The notes below the pieces were generated by a model. The model had not been told where the DNA came from. It was given only the letters and a program-made list of their open reading frames with translations, and made no database searches. Both the position numbers and the translations under genes were made by a program. A DNA stretch of 64,000 nucleotides from [Bacillus] selenitireducens MLS10 (GTDB taxonomy: Bacteria > Bacillota > Bacilli > Bacillales > Salisediminibacteriaceae), in NCBI RefSeq assembly GCF_000093085.1, contig NC_014219.1:2162384-2226383 (forward strand), written 5' to 3'. Positions within the stretch are counted from its first letter, which is position 1, and each line of letters starts with the position of its first letter. Below are positions 52,885-62,245 of this stretch, piece by piece.

Positions 52885-53961
52885 TCAGGATTTCGCTTTT
52901 TCCCTGTCTTTTTTCATTTGTTTACTGCGCAGTTGCCCGCATGCTGCATCAATATCTGATCCTTGCTCATGCCGGACTCCACATTGAACCCCGTTTTTCA
53001 TTAATAGGTCATAAAAGGTTAGAATTGCACCTTTCTCACTCTGCTTGTATTGAATATATTCATCAACCGGATTGTAAGGAATCAGGTTAATATAGGTCAA
53101 TTTTTTCTTATCGCGAACGAGTTCTGCCAGCTCTTTGGCATGTTCGGGTTTATCATTGACGCCGTCGAGCAGGATATATTCAAGTGTGATTCGGCGGTTT
53201 GTCTTTTCAAGATAGTAATCAATGGCACTCATGACATCCTCGATCGGTTGGCCTTTGTTGATCTTCATGATGCTTGAGCGCAAATCGTTGTTGGGCGCGT
53301 GGAGAGAAACAGCCAAATTCACCTGAAGGTTCTCATCAGCAAATGCACGGATTTTCTCGACTAGACCGCTTGTTGATACGGTGATGTGTCTGGCACCGAT
53401 TGCAAGGCCGCGATCACTGTTGACGATTCGGAGAAAGCTCATCAGGTTGTCATAGTTATCAAACGGTTCCCCGATGCCCATGACAACAATATGACTGACA
53501 CGTTCTTCCGTCTGTTTGTCATCCATATCAAACTGAACCTTCAGAATTTGTTCCACGATCTCTGCACTGGTTAAATCCCGGTCTTTCTTAAGAAGTCCAC
53601 TCGCACAAAAGCTGCAACCGATGTTACAGCCGACCTGCGTTGTTACACAAACCGAGTTCCCATAATCAAATTTCATCAAAACCGTTTCAATCAGGTTGCC
53701 ATCAGACAGCTTAAACAAAAATTTCTTTGTTCCGTCTTTAGATTCCTGTTTGGAATGCAGTTCGAGTGATTCGAGATAAAAATGATCTTTAATCAGTGAA
53801 ATGGTATCTTTTTTTATATTGGTCATATCATCAAAATCACGAATCCGTTTGACATAAAGCCAATCCCACACCTGTTTCGCACGGAACTTCTTTTCCCCTT
53901 TACCTTCAAACCAATCTTCAAGTTCATTAAATGTTAATCCATAAATGGACGTTTTATTCAT
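52885..53961 (-). CDS. rlmN: Dual-specificity 23S rRNA/tRNA (adenine-C2)-methyltransferase, 358 aa
   Basis: A radical-SAM enzyme that methylates A2503 of 23S rRNA and A37 of some tRNAs. The cluster motif [12 protein letters not shown] has Cys112, Cys116 and Cys119; Cys341 in DAACGQL is the conserved catalytic thiol. The N-terminus [14 protein letters not shown] and [11 protein letters not shown] is typical of RlmN and unlike the shorter Cfr resistance enzymes. Start 53961 follows AAGAGG. In B. subtilis rlmN lies near prpC-prkC; the different neighbourhood may mean relocation or a second copy. Confidence 0.93.
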   Translation of the reverse strand: MNKTSIYGLTFNELEDWFEGKGEKKFRAKQVWDWLYVKRIRDFDDMTNIKKDTISLIKDHFYLESLELHSKQESKDGTKKFLFKLSDGNLIETVLMKFDYGNSVCVTTQVGCNIGCSFCASGLLKKDRDLTSAEIVEQILKVQFDMDDKQTEERVSHIVVMGIGEPFDNYDNLMSFLRIVNSDRGLAIGARHITVSTSGLVEKIRAFADENLQVNLAVSLHAPNNDLRSSIMKINKGQPIEDVMSAIDYYLEKTNRRITLEYILLDGVNDKPEHAKELAELVRDKKKLTYINLIPYNPVDEYIQYKQSEKGAILTFYDLLMKNGVQCGVRHEQGSDIDAACGQLRSKQMKKDREKAKS

Positions 53962-54026
53962 ACTAACCCTCTTTCCTTCAGTTTTCCTCATCGAAAATCA
54001 TACTCGCAATCCCGGCCTTATGCAAG

Positions 54027-54938
54027 TTAAACCTGTTCGGAATCACGTATTTTGTTTATGTTTGCCTTTTTGGTTGTCAGCCAGACGCCGAAAATTACGC
54101 CGGCGGTACCTGCGATATGATGGGTGGTAATGGACTCACCCAACCAGAGAAATGCTCCAAGCATTGTAAAGACAGGCAGCAGATTTAACATCACAGAAGC
54201 TCTTGATGCACCAAGAATCCCGACTGCTTCGTTGTAAAAGATCAATGCAATCAATGAGGGAAACAGTCCTAAATAGACGAGGCCGAGCCAATGCTCACTG
54301 CCTCCTGATAATGAAGGCACACCGATGATCGCCCATTCAACGAGCATTACAGGGAATAAAACAATAACAGATATACCGGTCATCACAACAAGAGCAGCAA
54401 AAGGTTTGAAAAAAGCCATATATTTCTTCACCATGATGGAATAAACTGACCAACAAATGATAGCACCGGCCATAATAAAGTCTCCAGGGTTCCACTGCAT
54501 ACTTCCCATCGTAAATAACTGACTCCCGAGCACAACATAAATGGCACTTGCAATAGAAAGGACGGTACCGGCAATGGCGCTTTTAGGGAGGCGCTCTTGA
54601 ATCAACAGCGCTCCAAGAACAACGGTCAGAGCCGGTATCACGGTTTCAAGGACTGCAACGTTTGTGGCGGTAGTAAATTGCAACGATCCGTAGATAAACG
54701 TATTAAAAAATGTGACCCCTGATAAGGTCATCAGCAGGAATGGCCCTTTCATGGACAAAAATACATGGCGGGAATGCCATGCCTGCCTGATTGCGAGCGG
54801 TGCAACAAAGACAAAGGCCAATAACAGCCGAAAAAAAGCGATGGTTACCGGCGGTAAATCGTTAATGGCTTTTCCTACAAGAATATTCCCTGAATAAAAG
54901 ATAGCAACAAAAATCATGAGTATATAGGCTTTGAGCAC
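54027..54938 (-). CDS. EamA/DMT-superfamily transporter, 303 aa
   Basis: Ten hydrophobic segments in two repeats, each like the EamA domain (YSGNILVGKAINDLPPVTIAFFRLLLAF in the first and AFFKPFAALVVMTGISVIVLFPV in the second). DMT proteins export metabolites, amino acids or drugs; the substrate is not predictable. The start is a GTG at 54938 after AAAGGA. A dyad CCGGATG...CATCCGG (54955-54976) lies directly upstream. Confidence 0.85.
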   Translation of the reverse strand: MLKAYILMIFVAIFYSGNILVGKAINDLPPVTIAFFRLLLAFVFVAPLAIRQAWHSRHVFLSMKGPFLLMTLSGVTFFNTFIYGSLQFTTATNVAVLETVIPALTVVLGALLIQERLPKSAIAGTVLSIASAIYVVLGSQLFTMGSMQWNPGDFIMAGAIICWSVYSIMVKKYMAFFKPFAALVVMTGISVIVLFPVMLVEWAIIGVPSLSGGSEHWLGLVYLGLFPSLIALIFYNEAVGILGASRASVMLNLLPVFTMLGAFLWLGESITTHHIAGTAGVIFGVWLTTKKANINKIRDSEQV

Positions 54939-54954
54939 GAAATCAGTCCTTTAA

Positions 54955-54976
54955 CCGGATGGATCCATGCATCCGG
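54955..54976. promoter_or_regulatory. Dyad upstream of the DMT transporter gene
   Basis: CCGGATG (54955-54961) and CATCCGG (54970-54976) flank an 8-base centre, ending 16 bases before the start codon. It could be an operator or an RNA hairpin in the leader next to the ribosome site. Confidence 0.4.
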
Positions 54977-55008
54977 CTATATAATCAACCACCATTATAA
55001 CATGCACG

Positions 55009-55050
55009 CCAAAAAGAAAAACCCTTCTGCCAAAGGATAGGCATCAGGGT
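55009..55050 (-). terminator. Terminator of the rhodanese-like gene
   Basis: On the minus strand ACCCTGATGCC pairs imperfectly with GGCAGAAGGGT, followed by TTTTTCTTTTT. It lies 24 bases after the gene's stop. Confidence 0.75.
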
Positions 55051-55074
55051 GAAAATCAGAATCAGATTGTGTTT

Positions 55075-55458
55075 TTAGCAACTTTTTTCAACGCACGGCT
55101 CAGGACTGCCCTGATATTTATTTTTCACCGGGCAAAGGTGATAACCGGATACGTGATACCCTTTCTTCGAGAGCAGTTTGCATGAAAGATTGACTTCGAC
55201 GCGATCATTTGCGACGATAACCACCTCTTGCGGCATTTCTTTGGGATAATGCCTGTTCAAATATGCCAGTGGCACATTGAATGCTCCTTTTATTGGAGAT
55301 TTCTCGGCATCCTGATATTCCCTTATGTCGAGTATCCAACGACGACCCTCAACAGCTTCCGGGATTTTGTTCAGAATATCCACTTTTGCCGGTGGGAAGT
55401 AACGCTGATATACAAAGATAACTGCAATTAGTAAAATTACCAAATATACAAAAGTCAT
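55075..55458 (-). CDS. Membrane-anchored rhodanese-like protein without active-site Cys, 127 aa
   Basis: One N-terminal membrane helix (residues 2-18) anchors a single rhodanese domain (about 25-110): WILDIREYQDAEKSPIKGAFNVP is the typical first half. At the place of the CRxGxRS loop the sequence is VANDRVEVNLSCK, with no Cys, so sulfur transfer by the usual route is not possible. Three Cys lie in the C-terminal tail (CPVKNKYQGSPEPCVEKSC) and one at the second half of the loop. B. subtilis YqhL-type proteins have a similar layout. It has a promoter with a CstR/CsoR-like palindrome. Confidence 0.8.
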   Translation of the reverse strand: MTFVYLVILLIAVIFVYQRYFPPAKVDILNKIPEAVEGRRWILDIREYQDAEKSPIKGAFNVPLAYLNRHYPKEMPQEVVIVANDRVEVNLSCKLLSKKGYHVSGYHLCPVKNKYQGSPEPCVEKSC

Positions 55459-55494
55459 AGGTGCACCCCTTTATAAACGTCTGCCATCAATCAT

Positions 55495-55521
55495 ATTATA
55501 CCCTTTGTGGTATAAAGTCAA
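55495..55521 (-). promoter_or_regulatory. Promoter with CstR/CsoR-like palindrome, rhodanese-like gene
   Basis: On the minus strand TTGACT (55516-55521) and TATAAT (55495-55500) are only 15 bp apart. The spacer and -10 are covered by the palindrome TATACC-N6-GGTATA (55497-55514). ATACC...GGTAT is the form of CsoR-family operators, to which the persulfide sensor CstR belongs; CstR often controls rhodanese genes. The central bases differ from the GC-rich consensus. Confidence 0.5.
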
Positions 55522-55547
55522 TCACAGTTGCTTCCGTTCACAAATCG

Positions 55548-55805
55548 TTACGAATTACCCGATTTTTTACGCTGTAAGTCTTTCCATTTTCGCTCGACCT
55601 TTAATCTAGATGCTAAAATATCTTCCTGATCCATTTCTATCATCACGATTTCGAGGCCGGACAGCGTTAATTGAAGCCAGGAACCTTTTTGAATGGCAAT
55701 CGGAATGTATGCACAATCGATCGTCCACTCTTTCGAAAGGCTTTTCGCATGCAGAACTGCATAGTTGTCCGTTAACTGTTCTACGACCGCATTTACTTGT
55801 CTCAT
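55548..55805 (-). CDS. DUF3006-family protein, 85 aa
   Basis: The sequence VNAVVEQLTDNYAVLHAKS...IPIAIQKGSWLQL follows the DUF3006 pattern (a beta-rich N-terminal part starting with 'vDRiEg..AVL', then a helical end). The function is unknown. GGAGGG precedes the ATG. It lies 18 bases after the amidase gene, probably on the same transcript. The C-terminal third is highly basic. Confidence 0.7.
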   Translation of the reverse strand: MRQVNAVVEQLTDNYAVLHAKSLSKEWTIDCAYIPIAIQKGSWLQLTLSGLEIVMIEMDQEDILASRLKVERKWKDLQRKKSGNS

Positions 55806-55823
55806 GATACACGCCCTCCAGTT

Positions 55824-57326
55824 CTATACTTGTAATCGCATGAATGGATTCTCATAGATGTCCTGCCAATGTTCGGATTGCTCAAACATGGCAGCTGTCT
55901 GCAGCAATAGATCTTCCCGGCCACGCGGGGCAGTAAATTGAATGCCCGCAGGGAGTCCCCCTTCTGATCTGGCAATCGGTAATGAAATGGCGGGTTGACC
56001 TGTGAGGTTTGCAAGTTGGGTGAACGGCGTGCGCTCAAGGCTGTCATGGATCATTTCATCAATCAGATCAAACCGGGTCAAAAGCTTTTGTGCTCTTAAC
56101 CGGCTTACCCACTCGATCAGTTTTTCTTCTTTTTTACTGATCGCCAATTCCCCGATTTTGGCAGGCCCCATTGCTGTAACAGGTGTCATAAAAAGATCAT
56201 AGGATTGATGGAAATTTGCCATTTCGATTGCTGCTTCATCCCAAAAACGCAATCTCGTTACAAATTCTTCTGCAGTGACAGTTTGTCCAATTAAATGTAA
56301 CAGCCATGTCACCGGCTCAACTTCCTGGCGTTGGACAGCCTGGCCTCTCTCTCTGCCGATTTTAGTAATCGTCGCAGCGGTTTCTCCAAAATACATCGTC
56401 ATATAACTTTTTGCAACTGCATGACCGTCAACAGGCAGAGACACTTCTTCCGCATGATGGCCCTCCTTCTCAAGCCATTTTGCTGCATTCCAAACACTTT
56501 CTCTGATAGTGGTGTCCACTTGACCGCCAATCGGTGAATCTGTACAGACTGCAATACGCAACGCTCTCTTTAAAGGTGTGCGAATGACGTCATGGTATCT
56601 TCCGTTGAATTCAGGTGCCCGAAAAGCCTGAGTCTCTTCCGGTCCCGAGATTTGATCCAAAACAAGCGCTGTGTCTCTTACGGTTTTGGTGAGAACCCCT
56701 TCTTGAGAGGCTCCTTGCCAATTTCGTCCGGTTCCCGGTCCGACAGGCGTTCGTCCCCGGGTTGGTTTCAACCCGACCAATCCGCAATAGGAAGCAGGAA
56801 TACGGATGGATCCTCCTCCATCATTTGCGCCTGCAACCGGCACCATTCCAGAAGCAACGGCTGCAGCAGAACCTCCGCTGCTTCCGCCAGGGGTTACTGT
56901 CAGGTCCCAGGGGTTTTTCGTCGGCCCGTACATCATCGGTTCCGTGACAGCGAGAAGCGAAAACTCCGGAACGTTTGTGTGTCCCATCGGAATAAATCCT
57001 GCCCTCAGGATACGGTTGGTATATTCAGCACTGGTTATGCTTCTGTTATTTCTGAGCGCATATGAACCCGAGGTGAGGCGTTCCCCTTTAAGCGCCTGTC
57101 CCATGTCTTTTAATAAAAACGGTACACCTGCGAATGGACCATTTTGTTCGGCATCCTCCCTGATCTGATGGGGTTGACGTAATGAGACAACGGCATTCAG
57201 TGCCGCATGCAAACCGTTTATTCGTGCATAGGCCTTATCGACGACCTCGTTAACCGTTACCTCGTTCTCTCTAAGATGAGTTACCAGTTCAACAGCATCC
57301 ATGTGCGCATATTCGCTGCTTTTCAT
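55824..57326 (-). CDS. Amidase, amidase-signature family, 500 aa
   Basis: The Ser-cisSer-Lys triad of the amidase-signature family is visible: Lys73 (FLLKDMG), Ser149 ([10 protein letters not shown]) and Ser173 ([11 protein letters not shown]). It hydrolyses a carboxamide to acid and ammonia. The absence of gatB and gatC neighbours and the longer chain argue against GatA. Start 57326 is the second ATG of an ATG-AAG-ATG, with GGAG nine bases upstream. Substrate unknown. No terminator is visible between it and the DUF3006 gene. Confidence 0.88.
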   Translation of the reverse strand: MKSSEYAHMDAVELVTHLRENEVTVNEVVDKAYARINGLHAALNAVVSLRQPHQIREDAEQNGPFAGVPFLLKDMGQALKGERLTSGSYALRNNRSITSAEYTNRILRAGFIPMGHTNVPEFSLLAVTEPMMYGPTKNPWDLTVTPGGSSGGSAAAVASGMVPVAGANDGGGSIRIPASYCGLVGLKPTRGRTPVGPGTGRNWQGASQEGVLTKTVRDTALVLDQISGPEETQAFRAPEFNGRYHDVIRTPLKRALRIAVCTDSPIGGQVDTTIRESVWNAAKWLEKEGHHAEEVSLPVDGHAVAKSYMTMYFGETAATITKIGRERGQAVQRQEVEPVTWLLHLIGQTVTAEEFVTRLRFWDEAAIEMANFHQSYDLFMTPVTAMGPAKIGELAISKKEEKLIEWVSRLRAQKLLTRFDLIDEMIHDSLERTPFTQLANLTGQPAISLPIARSEGGLPAGIQFTAPRGREDLLLQTAAMFEQSEHWQDIYENPFMRLQV

Positions 57327-57816
57327 CTTCATTCACTCCCATTTGATTGGTATTGTCGATAATGGTTTTAATCCATTATCAGTATAACCGATTTTAGCAA
57401 AAAAAATGTAAACGTTCACAATTTAGCCATAGACTTTTCTGAATTTTCAGGTATAATGTAGTTATAGACATTAAGTTCACAGTTTCAGAGACTCAGCCAT
57501 AAGTTGGTTCCGTATATCCGCACTCCTTTCAAAACACAATCGTCGATTTGGCAACCGGAATATCGCCACAATAACAAGGTGGAAAAGATTATGTTTATTC
57601 GGTGCCTCATCAAAAATCGAAAGCGTTTTGAAACGATCTGCACTGTGATTTGGAACGAATATCTTGACCAGTCATAAAGGGAATAGGTTCAGTCAGTTTT
57701 AACAACTCCGCTGTGATCATGAAATCCCCGGAGCTCTGTAAGTAACCAATAACTGACCGGAAATAAGTGACTGCAAGTCAAGGTACTCAAGAAGAATTCA
57801 GGGCAGAAAAAAGAAC

Positions 57817-57867
57817 CACGGAAACAACACACTTTTCACCTAATCCGTGTAAAAGATTGTTACCGTG
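57817..57867. repeat. Long nested inverted repeat
   Basis: CACGGAAACAA (57817-57827) pairs with TTGTTACCGTG (57857-57867) with one mismatch, and CTTTTCAC pairs with GTGTAAAAG inside, around a 7-base loop. It is too long and regular to be chance and would be a stable RNA fold. Confidence 0.6.
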
Positions 57868-57926
57868 CCTGACCGGCCAGCTGAGATTATGTAAGAAAAG
57901 TGACATGGTTGAGTCCCTGAAGCTGT

Positions 57927-57963
57927 GAAAAAACTGCCAAATTTCAATTGGCAGTTTTTTTAT
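57927..57963. terminator. Bidirectional terminator
   Basis: AAACTGCCAA (57931-57940) pairs with TTGGCAGTTT (57948-57957), with A-run on the left and T-run on the right. On the minus strand it is the natural end of the Na/Pi transporter transcript (stop at 58019). Confidence 0.85.
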
Positions 57964-58018
57964 GTTTTTCCCTGTCACTGCAGACTTGGACGTTCGTCGT
58001 ATCATGGTTTACAGTCTA

Positions 58019-59608
58019 TTAGCTATTAATGGACGTCAAATGGTGTACAGCTCTCCATAAATGATATTGCACACGATCAAGCCACTGAATTCCCTGGATC
58101 ATGTCAAGGCCCTCCTCGACCCGCTTTTCTTCTCCTGCAGCTTTTTCAATCAGGACTTTGCGTAACTCTTTACGCTGTTCAGCAAGATAAAGAGCGTTTG
58201 CTTCAGTCTCTTCAATAATCTCATTGATGTATACAGATTCCATGCTTGAAACAGCTTTGGCATTTTCAATCAGACTTCGCTTCAAGTCCGTGAATGGATC
58301 TGCTTGTGAGACACCCTGATAACGCTCATTACTGAGATGAAGGTTGTTTAACAACCGCTTCGTATGATCGATCACATGAATCAGCGCAAGTCTTCGTTGA
58401 TACTCCTCTTCCCCTGCAGGAGGCTCGGAACTTGATAAATCAGACAGAAATTGTTCTGCTGAAGTGAGGCCCTTACGTATACGTCCAATTTCCACCCTGT
58501 GATTTGAAGTGAATTCACCAGACTCGACCACCTGTGCCGTGAGAGAAGCACTGTCTTTTACGATCGCATGAAGTGCTCTGTTAACGGCTTCAGTGGCAAC
58601 AGGTCCGATTTCTGCCACGCTTGCGTCCAGATATTTTGTATAGGTATCCTGTTCGTCTGAATCTCGGACAATCGATTTAACGAGCTTCAAAAACCATGGG
58701 TAAATGAATAAGATGACCACTACGCCGGTAATATTAAAAAGCGTATGGAATAGCGCAAGCTGAATAGACACTTCCGTTATGCCTGCCCACGCAGATGCAT
58801 ACAAAACCACGTCCACCATGATATTCAAGGAAAGAAACGCGATGGCACCGGTCAGGAGATTAAAGAGAATATGAGCAGCGGCAGTCTGTCTCGCAGGTGT
58901 TGAAGCACCAATTGATGCTATCAGTGCTTTTACTGTTGTGCCGACATTTTGTCCGATTACAAGCAGTGCTGCCTGATAAAAGTCAATTGTACCGGTATGC
59001 AGTGCCGTAATGGTAGTCACAACCGCCGCACTTGAAGACTGCATCACGACCGTCATCAGGATACCGACAGCGATTAACAGGATCATCCAAAGACCTCCAT
59101 CACCTGTCCAGCTGCTTAAATCAAATCCATCAGCAAATCCGCTCATCCCTGATTGTAATGTATCGATACCGAGAAATAAAAAACCGAATCCAATTGCGGC
59201 AAACAACGGTGCTTTATATCGCTGTCTGGTCAGCACATTGATCAGGACCCCGCCGCCAATCAGCGGCATGGCAAGTAATGTCATATTGATCTGAAATCCG
59301 ATAACAGATACGATCCATCCGGTACTCGTACTACCAAGATTGGCACCGATAATGACTCCCGCAGATTGACTGAATGTCAACAGCCCGGCACTGACGAATC
59401 CAATCGTCATAAATGTTGTTGCGCTTGATGACTGGATCAAAGCAGTAACAAAAGCTCCGGAAAAAATGGATCTGACAACACCTCCAGTGAATTTTGCAAG
59501 AAGGTTTTTTAAACGTTCTCCGGCGATTTCTTTTAAGCTCTCTGTCATCAGCTGCATACCAAACAAAAAAAGCCCGATTCCTCCCAGGATCAACCCTGCA
59601 GTCTGCAT
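58019..59608 (-). CDS. Na/Pi-cotransporter family protein with PhoU-like C-terminus, 529 aa
   Basis: The membrane half (about 1-310) has two QSSSA-type repeats, ALIQSSSATTFM and VMQSSSAAVVTT, each followed by a glycine-rich loop (ANLGSTSTGW, QNVGTTVKAL), as in the NptA/YjbB sodium-phosphate family. The C-terminal half (about 330-529) is helical and PhoU-like. It would import phosphate with sodium, or export it as YjbB does. AGGTGAAG precedes the ATG. A small membrane-protein gene lies 24 bases upstream in the same direction. Confidence 0.88.
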   Translation of the reverse strand: MQTAGLILGGIGLFLFGMQLMTESLKEIAGERLKNLLAKFTGGVVRSIFSGAFVTALIQSSSATTFMTIGFVSAGLLTFSQSAGVIIGANLGSTSTGWIVSVIGFQINMTLLAMPLIGGGVLINVLTRQRYKAPLFAAIGFGFLFLGIDTLQSGMSGFADGFDLSSWTGDGGLWMILLIAVGILMTVVMQSSSAAVVTTITALHTGTIDFYQAALLVIGQNVGTTVKALIASIGASTPARQTAAAHILFNLLTGAIAFLSLNIMVDVVLYASAWAGITEVSIQLALFHTLFNITGVVVILFIYPWFLKLVKSIVRDSDEQDTYTKYLDASVAEIGPVATEAVNRALHAIVKDSASLTAQVVESGEFTSNHRVEIGRIRKGLTSAEQFLSDLSSSEPPAGEEEYQRRLALIHVIDHTKRLLNNLHLSNERYQGVSQADPFTDLKRSLIENAKAVSSMESVYINEIIEETEANALYLAEQRKELRKVLIEKAAGEEKRVEEGLDMIQGIQWLDRVQYHLWRAVHHLTSINS

Positions 59609-59632
59609 ATCTTCACCTGCTTTTTTAAGTGG

Positions 59633-59809
59633 TTACATTTCTTTTCTGTTACTCACTTCTGTTTGAAAAAGGTAGCCTGCGCCGGCAACTGACAAAAGCA
59701 ACAGGAGGACAGAAGGAATAATGAATCCCTCTTGGTTCAAGATAAACAGATGTCTCCCTGCATTTATAATAAGCAGCACAATCAGTATCACTGCAAATGA
59801 CCGTTTCAA
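59633..59809 (-). CDS. Small two-helix membrane protein, 58 aa
   Basis: The TTG at 59809 is the start, eight bases after GGGAG; the longer frame upstream lacks a site. The protein starts MKRSFAVILIVLLIIN and has a second helix PSVLLLLLSVAGAGYLF. Its ends are charged. It lies just upstream of the Na/Pi transporter gene and may be cotranscribed. No family is recognised. Confidence 0.6.
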   Translation of the reverse strand: MKRSFAVILIVLLIINAGRHLFILNQEGFIIPSVLLLLLSVAGAGYLFQTEVSNRKEM

Positions 59810-59875
59810 TGATCTCACTCCCGTTTTTATGGTTCTTTCAGTATAGCATAATCGGATCGGATTTAAGGACATGTA

Positions 59876-59912
59876 AGAGACCGCTATGAATTTTTCATAA
59901 CGGTCTCTTTTC
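59876..59912. terminator. Hairpin after the glp operon
   Basis: AGAGACCGCTATGAA (59876-59890) pairs with TTCATAACGGTCTCT (59894-59908) with one mismatch around a 3-base loop. T-rich sequence follows on the plus strand only, so as a glp terminator it is T-poor; it may act mainly as a 3' end protector. Confidence 0.6.
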
Positions 59913-59934
59913 TTTCTCTTTTTGTTGAATCCGA

Positions 59935-61158
59935 TCAGCGGTTTGCCTGTGCAAGTTCACCGGCGGTCTGATAGGATTTTTGCAGTATTTGCAGAGGATG
60001 GAGGGTTTCTTTGTCTGTCAGCTGATCAAGCTGATTTTTACACATCCCGCATTCAGTCACAGTCTGGTCTCTTCCCAAATCAGCGATCGCTTCACTCATT
60101 TTCCCACCCATTTTCATGGAGTATGAATACTTCTCTTTTTTGAATCCGAATGTCCCGCACTGTCCGCAACAATCAGCCCCTGCATCACTGATCAGATAAT
60201 CAGGGATCTGTTCAAGGACATCCATAGCAGGATTCCCCATACTTTGACCTTTCATATGACAAGGGGCGTAATAGGCGGCAGATTCGCCAACAGGAGCCAG
60301 GTTATTATTAAATTCGCCATTATCCATCAAATTTCGCAAATATTCATTGGCGTCATAGACGGATTCGGAAAGCCTGTGCGCTTCAGGTGTATCAAGGTAG
60401 TGAAGGTATTCTTTTTTGACAGCCATGCTGCAGCTTGTACACGACATGACGATGTCATATCCTTCATCCACGTAGCTGAGAAGAGATTTCACATTGTAAT
60501 TCGCGTTCTTTTTCCCCTGTTTCATTTGGCCGTTCGCAAACATCGGAACACCACAGCATTTCTGGTCGGGCATGGCAACTTCAATCCCGTTTGCAGAGAA
60601 GACATCAACAAGGGCGTTACCAATATCGGGATTGTTGTACGTTGTGTAACAGCCGGCAAAATACGCCACTTTCCGTTCGGTATCTGCCGTTTTCTTTTTA
60701 TATTGCTTCTTAAAGTGATTGAATCGGTATAGAGGAAACTGTCGTTCCGCCTCCATACCCATCACTTTTTCCATGATGATTCTTGCAGGGCGTATTTTCA
60801 TGACAGTGTTTGTGACCGGTGCAAAGGCACTCGCGGCTTTACCGACATACTCGGCGTGACTGAGTACAAAATCCCTGAACTTGGTCCCCTCTGTCTCTGC
60901 CTTAACTGCTTTTAAGGATGCAGTTAATTCTGCAACGTGCACGCCTTCAGGACATGTGACATCACAAGTGCCACAGAGCGTACATAAATCAATGGCAGGG
61001 TCGAGGATAAACTCCTGTTGAGATGTAAATCTTGCCAGTTCAGGTCCGAGGTGCTTCGGTCCGCCAAAATCATTCGTCACTGCAGAAACCGGACACTGGA
61101 CCGTGCATGCATTACATTTCAGACAGGGGTTAAAGTCCGTATCATACAGTGCTTGCAT
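59935..61158 (-). CDS. glpC: Anaerobic glycerol-3-phosphate dehydrogenase subunit C, 407 aa
   Basis: GlpC anchors the GlpAB dehydrogenase and passes electrons toward the quinone pool. Two ferredoxin-type 4Fe-4S motifs near the N-terminus (CLKCNACTVQCP and CTLCGTCDVTCP) are followed by two CCG domains (QKCCGVPMFANG and ADCCGQCGTFGF). There is no strong membrane helix, so membrane contact is probably peripheral, as in E. coli. Start 61158 follows GGGAG by eight bases and overlaps the glpB end by 17 bases. Confidence 0.93.
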   Translation of the reverse strand: MQALYDTDFNPCLKCNACTVQCPVSAVTNDFGGPKHLGPELARFTSQQEFILDPAIDLCTLCGTCDVTCPEGVHVAELTASLKAVKAETEGTKFRDFVLSHAEYVGKAASAFAPVTNTVMKIRPARIIMEKVMGMEAERQFPLYRFNHFKKQYKKKTADTERKVAYFAGCYTTYNNPDIGNALVDVFSANGIEVAMPDQKCCGVPMFANGQMKQGKKNANYNVKSLLSYVDEGYDIVMSCTSCSMAVKKEYLHYLDTPEAHRLSESVYDANEYLRNLMDNGEFNNNLAPVGESAAYYAPCHMKGQSMGNPAMDVLEQIPDYLISDAGADCCGQCGTFGFKKEKYSYSMKMGGKMSEAIADLGRDQTVTECGMCKNQLDQLTDKETLHPLQILQKSYQTAGELAQANR

Positions 61159-62245
61159 GTTCAACACTCCCTTCTAATACCGCATTCAGTTGATCGCAGG
61201 ATGAGGCGCTTGTTGTCAATGCATAGATGCCGCCAATAATTCCAAAGGGTATCGGCGTTGATGCTTCGAGGCGGCCTGCATCAAAATAATTGTTAAATCG
61301 CTGTTCATTTTCACCATTCACCTGATTGAGCAGCGATCCGTTTCCGGATGCGCTGATGAATGCGCGACCTTTTATTTCGTGTTTTCGATCGCCGGATTGA
61401 ACATTCATGGAAGTGATGGTGTTCCCCTCAAGGTTGAAGGATTGTACAGCCGTATTCTCGAACATTCTGACACCGGATTTTACGGCGAATCGTTTTAAAG
61501 ACTGATACAGTCTCACAGCCGTAGCGTTCGGAGGAAGGCCCGGTGCTTCTGTTAGACTCATTTTCAGTGCTTGCTGTACGTTCTTCATCACCTCTTGGTG
61601 TTTATGAAGTCCAAGAACAGAAGGCATAATAACCTGATCGACTGAAGAGAGATTCAGAGATTGGATGGCTTGCTTTATTTTCGAGATGATGATCTTTCTT
61701 TGATCAGGCTGGTCCATCATTTGTGCAATATCCACTTGCGACACTCCGCGAGCACCTTCCACTTGCAGGGAAATAGTTGTTGTATGAACAGTGAGTGAAG
61801 GTCTTTCCGTCAGAAGGTTTCCTTTTACATAGCCCGGTACAAAATCCGTTAACTCTTCGAATCCGACAATGACCACGGTTCCCTTTGATACAACAGGCTT
61901 CATGGCCTCCGGATAGAGAGAAGTCCACTTGATATATCCGGCTCCCGTAACAAACGGCAGTGTCTGTTCGGTTGATCCCAGATAAGGCAGGTTGACGTCT
62001 TCCATAAGAGAGAGAAAACGTGAAATGGCTGCCTGCACCTCTTCGTGGTCCAAGTCTTGCTGCAAATGCATTTGCCATGTGGAGTAGTCTGCATTCTGGC
62101 CGGGAATAAAGTCCATTACTCCCGTGGATTGAAGCAGTTTTCCTGTCCCTTTTGCCACCAGCGCTGTCCGGTATCCTTTCTGTCTCATGTAAATGGCACT
62201 TAACAGACCAGTCAGTCCCTGTCCGGTGATAACTGCATCATACAT
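61142..62245 (-). CDS. glpB: Anaerobic glycerol-3-phosphate dehydrogenase subunit B, 367 aa
   Basis: GlpB is the FMN/FAD-binding partner of GlpA. The N-terminal motif AVITGQGLTGLLSAIYMRQKG (5-24) is the dinucleotide fold, and the Rossmann end GIIGGIYALTTSA fits. Start 62245 has AAAGGAGGG upstream. It overlaps glpA by eight bases and glpC by 17, so all three subunits are translationally coupled. The length is a bit below that of the E. coli protein. Confidence 0.9.
   Translation of the reverse strand: MYDAVITGQGLTGLLSAIYMRQKGYRTALVAKGTGKLLQSTGVMDFIPGQNADYSTWQMHLQQDLDHEEVQAAISRFLSLMEDVNLPYLGSTEQTLPFVTGAGYIKWTSLYPEAMKPVVSKGTVVIVGFEELTDFVPGYVKGNLLTERPSLTVHTTTISLQVEGARGVSQVDIAQMMDQPDQRKIIISKIKQAIQSLNLSSVDQVIMPSVLGLHKHQEVMKNVQQALKMSLTEAPGLPPNATAVRLYQSLKRFAVKSGVRMFENTAVQSFNLEGNTITSMNVQSGDRKHEIKGRAFISASGNGSLLNQVNGENEQRFNNYFDAGRLEASTPIPFGIIGGIYALTTSASSCDQLNAVLEGSVEHASTV

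Larger units (their letters stand above)
57430..57963 (+). ncRNA. Possible stand-alone transcript in a gene-free region
   Basis: The 692 bases between the amidase start and the Na/Pi gene stop have no gene I accept. On the plus strand TAGACT (57430-57435) and TATAAT (57452-57457), 16 bp apart, form a fair promoter, overlapped by the dyad TAATGT-N8-ACATTA (57454-57473). About 350 bases on, 57817-57867 folds into a long hairpin (CACGGAAACAA with TTGTTACCGTG, nested CTTTTCAC/GTGTAAAAG). A T-rich terminator closes the region at 57963. No known RNA family is recognised. A 57-codon frame from the TTG at 57503 has no ribosome site. Confidence 0.35.

Noticed and set aside
52885-53961. Cfr-type resistance methyltransferase
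   Set aside because: The N-terminus, length and C-terminal motif fit RlmN. Nothing points to the Cfr branch.
57503-57677. 57-codon frame from a TTG, plus strand, with an inner ATG at 57591 that has an AAGGTGG-like site
   Set aside because: There is no ribosome site at the TTG and no family likeness. The inner 28-codon version is too short to support.
57787-58005. 72-codon minus-strand frame below the Na/Pi transporter gene
   Set aside because: It crosses the terminator and long hairpin and has no ribosome site.
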